A DNA stretch of 64,000 nucleotides, taken from assembly GCA_907165275.2 (NCBI GenBank), contig OU015669.1:4486501-4550500 (forward strand). The letters are read 5' to 3'. The notes under the pieces were generated by a model. It was not told where the DNA came from. It saw only the letters and a program-made list of their open reading frames with translations, and made no database searches. The DNA is from Zygaena filipendulae. Its lineage: Eukaryota; Arthropoda; Insecta; Lepidoptera; Zygaenidae. This document shows, piece by piece, positions 47,691-58,800 of the stretch (the first letter of the stretch is position 1; each line of letters begins with the position of its first letter). The position numbers and the translations under genes were made by a program.

Positions 47691-49085
47691 TGACGACGCT
47701 GTAACCAGAGTGATCTAGGGCACAAAAGTTCTAAGAAAATTAAGGAAATGCGTTAAGCATCATTTTCAGAAGTCTATAAGCCTTTTATTATTTTTTAGTT
47801 AAATGTACTTCTGATGAGTTTTAAATAAAAAAGGAACAAGTTTTATAAAGCGTGGAAAGAAAGAAATATGATGTTCATATGCCATTGTGTAACTATCCTT
47901 ATTAGTAAAAATGTCACTTAGATCACTAGTTCCAGTGTCGTCATATTGGCCCGCATTTATAAACACCATGCGTATGTCATCTTGATTTTTTTTTAACGGG
48001 GAATATTTTGAGAGACGGAGATTTTGACGCTCTCATTTAGACTACCTACTAAATTTATTATTAAATAAAAAAGACAAACAATGACTTGCGACTTATCAAG
48101 TTTAGGTGCTTTTATTGATACGGGCCAGAGAATAATTACTATGTTATCATAATCATATTTAATAATAAGGTATCTTGGCCATGAACATTCGTTCACAGTA
48201 CATAGTTTGTATATTGGGACACTATAATTTTTGTACAGTTTATTATTATCACTGTCAAGTGAATTGTGAACAGGATAATAAGGTGACCAATGAACCTGTT
48301 TCAGTTAATAAACCACTGAAATTGAAATATTATTTATAATAAAAATACCTATTATTTTTTTATTTGGATTTTTTAAAGTATTAATAAATCTAAAATCTAA
48401 TAAAAATACTAGTTCAATTAGTGAGGGGGAACTAAACTGCAAGTATCATTGATAAAGTTTTACGCAAAAGGCACACACACAGCTGATGACAGATTCGAAA
48501 AGTTGATAAGGCTGCTGCATTTTATGCTATTGCATATGCTGAGTTTATTTAATATTATTTTAAATATTAGTTTATTTAAATATTAGTTTAATTACTTTGG
48601 AAGGGTATTTTTCAGAAAAAGAATGACAACTTTTATGACAATAACTTCGAGAAAACTACGCGTTTATCTCAAGTAAACATTACCATCAGTTTTAATACTG
48701 GGTATTTCAATACTGGCAGAATGATCGCGCAGCCGCGAATAAAAAGAAAATTGCACCCCCTTTCTGACTAACATTGTATACAATAATATGTAAAGGTAAT
48801 TAGGTAGGTACATTCCATTGTAATAAAAAATATTGAGTGTTTTATTTTTTTGTATCATTGAGAAATGCAATAAATCTACTGCCGTTGTTATACCAATATA
48901 AGGTATTGTAAGCACTTCTGTACAAAGAAAATTATATGTAAATAAATATTGGAATGAAAAACTTTTGTGGTTATACCTTCGACTCAGTAGTACATATATA
49001 AGTAACTCTATGCTTCGGCCGACGGGCGATAAAAAGAAAACCCATTGGGTGAAGAATTTCTGTCAAAAGTTTCGGTAAAGCATCG

Positions 49086-49215
49086 AAATAATAGATGGGC
49101 AATCAACCCGGTACATGGGTTTAAACCTGATGAAAGCCTGCGTTTTACGGTCTTTTATCGGGTTTAAACCCGAAAACGGCAGACTTATCGGGTTTAATTC
49201 CAAGCACCAGTGCAT
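49086..49215. mobile_element. Palindromic MITE (GGGTTTAAACCCGA type), copy 1
   Basis: Starts CAATCAACCCGGTACATGGG; contains ATCGGGTTTAAACCCGAAAA. Same family as 53743-53885. Confidence 0.75.
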
Positions 49216-49284
49216 TCGATCAAGTACTCTGTGATTTCGATATAAATAACAGAGAAAGAAAAATACATCTGAATAGGCTATTTG

Positions 49285-49525
49285 ACTACCTACTTTTTTT
49301 TCTAAATTCAATTTAGTCCATCAGATAATAAAAAAATAATGGACACGTATTTTATAAATGAAAATATGCCTGGAAAAAGCGGGGGTCCTTACGTCATATG
49401 CAGGTAAAAACTGCGCCTGCTTGTGACGTCACGCGACATTTCGACTCAACGTATCCCCGTTGTTTTTTTGTTATGTAAAAAAGAAAAAATAAGTGTCTAA
49501 TATTTTTAGTCGAACAGCCCATTAA
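49285..49525 (-). mobile_element. CRE-MITE copy 6, diverged
   Basis: TTTAGTCCATCAGATAATAA start, one TGACGTCAC and one TTACGTCAT. About 200 bp upstream of the MSH6 start codon. Confidence 0.75.
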
Positions 49526-49731
49526 CTTTATGAATTAAGTTTCCTTTACCGTCCCTAAAATGTAAACAAAATTTACAAAACAAAATTGTCATCTGTCAAG
49601 TGTCAGTGTAATCTTAACTGTCAGTGGTACCTATTTACCTAAGCGCCAATTTCGGCTTTTTTTTACCTAGTATTCTTGATTCTTGTGAGTATTCTTAATT
49701 CCCTATTGAGATTGTGAATTATATTTTAACA

Positions 49732-49885
49732 ATGTCTAAACGTAATAGTGTGGGGGCTTCAAATACACTCTTTAATTATTTTACTAAAACGCCACCCGCG
49801 AATAAAAAACCAAAAACTATTAATGAAACGGTGGAAAGTCCGAAAGTAAACACTTCTTTGAAAGAAGAACAAGAAAACAATGAAC
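49732..49885 (+). CDS. MSH6: MSH6 exon 1
   Basis: 154 bp, ATG in context aacaATGT, donor GTAAGT. Encodes [20 protein letters not shown] and a lysine/glutamate-rich linker. The start is fixed by the PCNA-binding-like motif at residues 11-19. Confidence 0.85.
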
Positions 49886-52800
49886 GTAAGTAAAGTAATT
49901 TGTGTTAATGGTTCCTTTTACTGCATAGATACATCTGCAGCGACTACAGTATCATAAAAGTCACAAACAATTAGGTAGGTACCTACATACTTAGATTGTT
50001 TCTTACCGCGGGAACAGCTTTAATTCACCCGCGTTAATTTCGCAGTTCCCATGGGAATTTCGGGATGAAAAGTACCCTATGTCCTCTGTACCCCTGATAA
50101 CGTGTATGTAAAATTTTATGATGATCGGTTCAGCTGTTAAGACGTGAAAGCGTAACAAACTAACAAACAAACTCACTTCCACATTTATAAAAGTAAGGAT
50201 AAATACAGGCAAGAAACGTGAACGGCAGGTCACAGCGTCTCCCGAAGACAGTAAGCATAATAGTGACAGTGATGATGAAGTCCCCATCGTATCCAAGAAG
50301 AGAAAAAGAATCAGGCTAAATCCAGTTGAATCTGATGATTCTGATGTTGAAAATAAAGGTAAGTTGATTGGAGACCTACTTGTATAGAAATATATAGGAC
50401 ACTTGTAAATCGGATCGTAAATGAACTTATATTATTTTCAGCAGATAACAAAATTGAAACAGTAAAAGAAAAGGTGGAAAAAAAGTTACAAGAAAGTTTT
50501 AAGTACACACCAAGCATTTCTCCAAAAAGTTCTAAAACAATTAAGCCAGTTGTTGAAAATAGGTAAATACAGATTGTTTTCACCTAACGTAATCATGGGT
50601 TAGGTTGAGTAGGGGGTTCAAGTAGGGGATCATAATGGACATTGATAATACTTTTTACTAGCATATACATTCTGACAAATAAATTGATAGGATTTAATAA
50701 TAACACAAAATATTTTTTTTTTTATACATATTAGCACAAGCTCATCAAAGTCAATTGAATCTCATGAGACACAGCCATTAGCTGATGATAGCAACTGGAC
50801 TCACTGCAAATTGGAATTCTTGAAGCCAGACAATATTAGGGATGCACAGAAGAGGAGACCAGATCATCCTGATTATGACCCCTCAACTTTATATGTGCCT
50901 CCTGATTTTTACAAGAATCAAACTCCTGTAAGATTATGTTCTTTAAAAAAAAAATAAGTTATCACTATGCCAATTTAATTTGAATTTTCAAAATTTTGTG
51001 GGAATTGGCTACTTGACAAAAAATTTTTTTTTAATCCGTCATGTAGATTAGTAAAAAATTTTGGACACGTATTTTTTCTTTTTTTACGTACTCAAAAAAT
51101 AACAGAGATACATTGAGTTGAAATTTCGCGTGACGTCACAATTCGGTGCGGTTTGTATGGCGCTTATAATGAATATTGACGTCACGAGCCCCCCCACCCT
51201 AAACTTTAATGCGCTTTATCTATGTTCATTTTCATTAAATTGAAAAAGCAAAAAATACGTGTCTATTATTTTTTTATTTTCTAACTAACGGACTAATTAG
51301 AATTTTGATATTCATACCTTGGAGAATACCCAATTGTAGATTAAGTTTAGTTTAAATTTGTTTATACAACAATAAAAAGAATTACCCCAATGAATGTAAT
51401 GTAATGAATGTAAGATCCAGTAAACCTGCATATTATAATGTTAATTTTCTGTGATTATATTCTCTAGGCTCATCGACAATGGTGGGAGATGAAGTCATCA
51501 CACTATGATTGTGTGCTATTTTTCAAAGTTGGCAAATTCTATGAACTCTATCATATGGATGCTGCAGTTGGTGTAAATGAACTTGGTTTCTCATACATGA
51601 AGGTAACTTTAACATCTTTTAGCATCTTACAAAAATAACTTACTATAAAGAATTTTATAGTTTAAAATTCTGTAACAAGCAAAATAAATAACCTATATTT
51701 TTTTGTCGTCTTTATAAAGAAATAGTTTGTCAAACCAGGCAACAAACACTAATACATAAATGTAACTCTTATTACCATGAGATTGAGATCAATTTCGCGT
51801 TTCTTTCACAGGGCGAGTTTGCGCACTCTGGTTTCCCGGAGAGTGCGTATGCGCGGATGGTATCGACTCTCGTCTCCAAAGGGTACAAGGTGGCGCGCGT
51901 CGAGCAGACTGAGACGCCCGACATGATGCAGGAGAGGTGCAGGAAAAGTATGTACACATTCACGCACATAACAGTACCCACACGCATGCTCACAATCACG
52001 CACGCATACGTTTGTTTGAGTTGGAAAAAAATCCAAGAGGACAAAAAGGTCATAACTATTATATTTATTTTAAACTAGCTGTGCCCTGCGGTTTCACCCG
52101 CGGTAATTTCGGAGTTCCCGCGGGAATTCCGGGATAAAAGTACCCTATGTCCTTTTCTGTACCCCTGACAACGTGCGTGCCAAATTTCATCCAAATCCGT
52201 TCAGCCGTTTTTGCGTGATTGAGTAAGCGTATGCGAGGATAAGAGCTCAAAAGCGCATTTTCATTCGACTTGCTTCAAATTTATCGTCACTGCTCAGCTC
52301 CTGTGTCTTAGTTTTTGATCCATGCCTGCACATACAGACAGACAGACAGACTAAAAATTTACTGATTGCATTTTTGGCATCAGTATCAATCACCATTCAT
52401 TCATCCTCCAATATTAATATTGAATATACATATATTCAATGTACAGAATTGACCTCTCTACAGTTTTATTATAAGTATAGATATCTATATGAAAATATCA
52501 AAACTTTGGCGGGGGTTTTTTTTATCTTAATATTAAGTGAATAAAAAAAAAAAACCAATGCTGTTTTTATTGAAATTGTTCTCTAACCTCATAACCTACA
52601 TCTTTTCAAATAAGAATTGAAACATATTTCCATTAAAATCATTTAATATGTGAATTTGATTTGGTATATTAGTTCCGATATAGTGTGGTGAACCACGTCA
52701 TAATATCTGAAAACCACTAAACTAATATATACCCAGTATAGCAAGTCAGTGTAATGTAACTGTGTGTTTCATAGGTGGTAAGAACACGAAATGGGACAAG

Positions 52801-55800
52801 GTGGTCCGGCGTGAGATATGCCAGGTGACGCTGCGGGGCGCGCAGGTGTGCGGGCTGCAGGACCCCGGCCCGCCCGAGCCCACCGCCGCGTACATGCTGG
52901 CGGTCGCCGAGGAGGTACAGTCAGCATCAAACATTTATGTAAACACTTGTCAGAAGTTGAACATACTTACATATTATATAACAAAGTCCTTCACGTCTGT
53001 CTGTCTGTCTGTTCGCGATAACGACTGCGGAACCGATTTTCATGCGCTTTTCACCAATAGATAGATGAGTTCAAGAGGAAGGTTTATATATGACTGTATA
53101 GTTTATCCCGAAATTCCTGCGGGAACACCGAAATTATCATGAGTGAAACCGCAGGGGAACAGCTAGTTATTACTGGTTAGGATTCAAGAACTGTCAAAAG
53201 TGATTACATATTTCTAATGCTGATTATAATTATGTTTTCGTATTTAATAAAACTATGTAAACACCATACCATAAAACTGCAAGCAGGAGTCACACTAGCT
53301 GTACTTTATCACATGCTCAGCAGTATATATGTATTGATATCAGACAGAAAAGTTCTTTAAGCTAAGTAAAACTGGTATGGAAGTTCATAAAAGAACATTA
53401 TACAACAATGGACACATGCCAAACAAATGCAGAGGATTTTCTAGATACCTATTGTATTCTAAAAACATGCTTATCTTACACATTACTATTGGTTCTTCAA
53501 AATTGCCGTAAGAAAATATTTTCTTGGAGTCTATGTTGGTACCTTGGGGATAGACATTTACTTATATTTTTATTGTGATTATTTTAATCATCAGGACAAC
53601 AACGGCTGTAGCACGTACGGCGTGTGCTTCGTGGACACCTCCATAGGGCTCTTCCACATGGGGCAGTTCGCGGACGACAAACACTCGTCCCGACTGCTCA
53701 CAACCCTGGCGCATTATCCGCCCGCATTGGTCAGTCACGATTATATAGATGAGGAATCAACCGGGTGCTTGGGTTTAAACCCGATAAAAGCCTGGCGTTT
53801 TCAGGTTTAAAATAAAACACCGTAAAAGGCTGGCTTTTATCGGGTTTAGACCCAAGCAGAGCAGGTTGATTGCCTATATATAGTCACGATTATTTCATAT
53901 TATACTATTACAAGTTTGAACCGTGTCAATGTCATGCTTCCATTCATCATTATCTTTAGTTGATCGGAATATAAACATATTATAAGCTGGCTTATCTTGG
54001 TATATATGATTACCAAGTTTCATTCAAATCTCGACTTCTAGCATATCTACTTACAGTCCTTTTAAGTAAAAGATAGATTGTGGTATAGAATATAGATGTT
54101 GGTGAAACGGGCATACAGCTGCACACAGAGTCGTTTTAATGGTTACTTTTTTAAATCAAAATGCCGCAATCAGAGAATTAATGTTAATTGGCATTTAACT
54201 AATTAATTCTAATTAACTTAGATGCCAACATAACGCTAATTTAAAATCTTTAGTCTTGGAATCACAGAGAAAATAAATTAACTAGAGAGGACATGTAGGC
54301 GGGGCAGGCGCGCCACCGTTGCAAAGGAAGTTAGACCAAATGTTCTAACTTGCCCAAAACTTCTTTTGCTGCCATCCCAAGTATATTTACTACAATATTC
54401 CAAAACTGACTTTTGAAAACAGTGACTAACTAAAAACATAACCACAAAGCTTTTAATACATTTCTTTACGTCAATGAATGTTTTAGTTTGGAGCGTGATG
54501 AATAGTTTTGTGTGCGAAAATCACCCGGCGACACTGGTTTTCATACTAAACTAAGTTGAAGTCCCTTCTATCTGTTATTTTCTGTTCTGTGTTCCAGATA
54601 ACGTACGACCGCAGGGGCACGTCGGCGCGCACGAGCCGGCTGCTCGGCACGCACTGCCCCGGCGCCCGACGCGAGCCGCGCGCGCTGCCGCCCCCGGAGA
54701 AGGTGCTGGCCGCGCTCGCCTCCAACTACTACAGGAGCGACGCCGACGGGGACTGGCCCGAGGGGATCAAGCCCTTCTTGCACGAAGGTGATATCGTTTT
54801 CTGTGCGGAGCGAACGGTGAACGGTGCATGGCGCGGGGGCACGCGAGCGCGCGGGTCGGTGACCCATTTAATTATTTATTTATTTAAAAGTTACACCAAC
54901 ATAGTAAACACTAACACTTACAGTAAAAATAACAAATTAGCATCAAATAATAAGATAAGTAGGCCTCCTCAAGGGCCTTGGGGAGGCCTATTGAATAGGA
55001 TATCCTATTATCCTATTATTGCAAACTGCATGCGATTTCCAAATAAAATTTATACTATTTGAATATAAAATTTAGAAAATAAAAAAAATAATGATTGAAA
55101 GCTTGGTCCAAATAAAAATACAAAACTAAATAAGACCCATGCTGTAAACTGACCAGCCCCCTTAGCCGAGTTGACAATCTATGATACCCTTGACACACAG
55201 TCACTGGAAATATTAAAAAGGAGAATGGTGGGAGGGGGTCAAACGATATCTGAATCTCGGAAACAGCTCCACCGATTTCCATGAAATTCAGTATGCAGGG
55301 CGTTTCGGGGGCGATTAATCGATTTAGGTAGGTTTCATTTTTGGAAAACGTCGTTTTATCCGTGTTTTCAAACACTAAAAAATGAGTGTTTGGTGCTGCT
55401 TTACCGACACAGCACCACTAAAACTACTTAACAATAATAAATAGATGGCGCTGTTAAACTGTGAATAAAAAATATGTATATACTTACGTAAAAACTGTTA
55501 AATTTATTAAAAAAAAAAACAAGCAAAGCTCAAGTACTAAATTATAATTACTGGTTATCCTTTGGCCCCCTCCCTCCATTTTCCTTTTTATTTATTTATT
55601 CATTCTTTATTGCACAAAAAAGGTCAAATGGCAAACTTAATGCCTTGTGGCATTTTCTACCAGCTAACCATTGGCATTGATAACAAGACAAAAAGAGTAG
55701 GGTGCAATTATTAATAATTAAAATTAAACTTACTTTTTAATATCTCCAGGGCGTGCCTAGTTTACAGTTTTATTCGTATAAGCACAGACACACAGTTCCA

Positions 55801-58800
55801 CCGGTTTTTATTATGTTCTAATTGTATATGTTTCGTACGTTCCAGGCGACGCGCTAGGCCTCACCCCAGCGCCGGGCTGCCACCTGGCGGTGCGGGCGCT
55901 GGGCGGCTGCGCGGCGAGCCTCAGCGACTGCCTGCTCGACATACAAGTGCTGGGCATGGCGCAGTTCACGGCCTACGAGCCGCCCGACGCGGCCAGGGCC
56001 CCGCCCCGCGCGGGCGGCGGCCGGTGGGAGGGCGGCAACACGATGGTGTTGGACGCGGTCACCCTGAGGAACCTGCGTATAGTGCAGGATGAGGGCTGTC
56101 TCTACAGCAAATTGAATTTCTGCTCTACACCTATGGGGAAAAGGTGAGTTTTAGCTTTCGTTTGTTTTTTTTTCAAAGGTTTGTTTTCACATGTTCTTAA
56201 ACTGTATTTTCTTGGATAGATTGCTCCACGAATGGGTGTGCGCGCCGAGTTGCAACATCAGCGTCATCGGGGAGCGCCAGGCGGCCGTCAGGGAGCTGTT
56301 CGAGAACCAGGAGTTGTGCCAGGACGCCAAGAGCATATTGACCACGCTGCCCGACCTAGAAAGGCTGCTGGCCAAGTAAGTCGAAATTTACATTTAAGCT
56401 ACATTGCCAAACTAGGTACTGAGAGATCGGTTTTAAAATCGGTCCAGTAGTTTCTGAGTTTTGCCTTCTACAGAGAAACTTTTCCTTTTTTATATTAGTA
56501 TAGTTACGGGTGTCATCACTGTTGAACGTATGAAGATAAAGTGGACCCAGCCCAGAAAACTAAGATACCTATTTTTATAACATACCGATTGAAATTATAG
56601 ATTGTCAACTTGACTAAAGGGGCAAGCTTCATATTGTTAAAATATATCGTTACTAGCTGTTCCCCGCGGTTTCACTCTCGTTAATTTTGTAGATCCCGCG
56701 GAAATTCCGTGATATAATTACCCTATATCCTTTTCTGTACCCCTGACAACGCGTATTTGACAACGTGTACAGCGTGTATTGCAAAATTTCATAACGATCC
56801 GTTGAGCAGTTGAGGTGTGAAAACGTAACAAACAAACTCGCTTTCGCAAAATTAACAATCATTGTTTTTTTTTTTTTTAATTTATCTACATTATTCGCCA
56901 AATGCATTCCAGAGTGCACAGTCTCGGCAACCTGCAGCGCTCGAAGCAGCACCCGGACTCGCGCGCCATATTCTACGAGCAGCACGCGTACTCCAAGCGC
57001 AAGGTGCTCGACTTCACGGCGGTGCTCAACGGGTTCGCGGCCGCGCTGCGCCTGAACGAGCTGTTCGCGGGCGCCGGAGCCGCGCTCTTGAAGAGGATCA
57101 CGCAGTACAGCCCCGAAGGGCAGTTCCCCGATTATAGAGAGACTTTGAAATTCTTTAAGGTAATTTAATTTTACCCGTGTATTTTTCTCGTATAAAAAAT
57201 CACACGGTTTCAAACCCTTGGAGATTCGATTGTGGGGTCATCATTCCATTGCTGGACATTTTTCAAATGTACAAATTTCAACAAAACTGATATACCGATT
57301 CCATTGCGGGACGTTTTTGTAGTAACTTTCCAGTTCAATAAATTTATATACCCGGCTCGAAGGACCATTCCACACAGATATTTGGTATAGTTTTTATCTC
57401 GGAATTCCGGCTTGAAATAAATGAAGTAGAACCACAGGTAACAGCAGCTGCGCTCTAATGGGGATGTTGACTACTTTTGAAAATCAAAATTTTAGTTAGT
57501 CCGTCAGTTAAAAAATAAAAAAAACAATAGACACGTATTTTTTGCTTTTTCAATAAAATATACAGAGCAGTGGCGAAGGGTGAAATATTCAGAGAGGCAA
57601 GCCGGAAATCTATTTGGTGCCTACTATAAATACGTAATTTCAACTTATTAAACTATCTACTTAGCGCAAATTGGTACCTTATTTCAACGTACGTCTGTGT
57701 AACTGCTTTCACTATCACTATACACAACAAAAAAAAAGTCCAACTTCAATACTAATCACTATTTAATTTAATACCAAGAAATAAATTCTAATACGTGACA
57801 CTAACTAACAAATTCAAATTTTCGATTTTTTCGTCATAAACTCAAGTAGTCAACAGTCGTCACAGAATGTCCGCTTCGTTTCGAATTTCTAGGACCAATA
57901 AGGATATTTGTTGAGACAGTAATAGAAAATGCGGGCGCGTGTGTGAAATGGAGAGAGTACCTCGATTTGTAGCGGCTTACCAAAGTAGCTATTTTAGCCG
58001 GCTGCCTGCGACCTTGATGTGACGTCACGGCATTATTTTGTATGGAAGTTTAACTGCCAAAAAGCCGATCGCGCCAGCGGCTTATTTTATAACACTTTGT
58101 TGTTGAAGAGCAAATTTTGTTGATAGTTTAGGCGTTTTGTAATGTTTTCTACTCAGTAGAGATAATTTTTGTAGTATTTCAGTAGATTCTACTGAAATAC
58201 TTACTACAAAAAATTACTGATTGTGCCATTTTTAAATTACGGTAGAGAGAGTGGTTGTGTTCCCAAATTCTGAAGGGAAGCCGGTGGAAATCGGCTTGTA
58301 TGGTACCTTCGCCACTGATACAGAGATAAAGTGCATTAAAGTTTAGGGTGAGGGGGTCGTGACGTCACTAACCGCTAATACCGCCTTACAAACTCCGGAT
58401 AGTGACGTCACGCGAAATTTCAACTTAATGTGTCGCCGTAATTTTTTGATTACGTAAAAAAAGAAAAAAATACGTATCCAATATTTTTTAATAATCTACA
58501 AGACGGGCAAAAAAATAAATTAGTCGACATACCCATTCGCTATAACCATAACGCGCCATAAGAATTGTTTTTCCCTCATCCTTAGAACATATTTAACGTT
58601 TCTTATGGCATATAGAATATTAATTTCTAATATTTTGGCACTTGGAGCACGTGTTTTTGGGACGCGCGTTATGAGCATAGAATGTTGTTGGTCATATACA
58701 CATAAGGGCCCTGGTGAAGAAAAGAAAATCCGCCGAGTTCGGTAAGGATTTCGGTGTTAATTGTGGCCGTTTATTAATTAAAAAAATACCTAAATATGTC

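Larger units (their letters stand above)
47041..49731. other. GMPPB-MSH6 intergenic region
   Basis: 2.7 kb between tandem genes. Holds a short repeat directly after the GMPPB stop, an inverted-repeat segment (about 47306-47690), a palindromic MITE (49086-49215), a diverged CRE-MITE (49285-49525) and presumably the MSH6 promoter in the last 200 bp. No gene seen. Confidence 0.6.

Noticed and set aside
54556..55062. 168-codon plus frame starting before MSH6 exon 9
   Set aside because: Contains exon 9 but reads through its donor into intron; the true exon is 54598-54787.
55157..56622. One transposon bounded by AGCCAAGTTGACAATCTA-type ends and containing MSH6 exons 10-11
   Set aside because: The enclosed exons are in the normal gene order and phase; two independent solo ends explain it better.
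56653..57213. Minus-strand open frame of 186 codons
   Set aside because: Antisense shadow of MSH6 exon 12 joined to a short repeat; no family resemblance.
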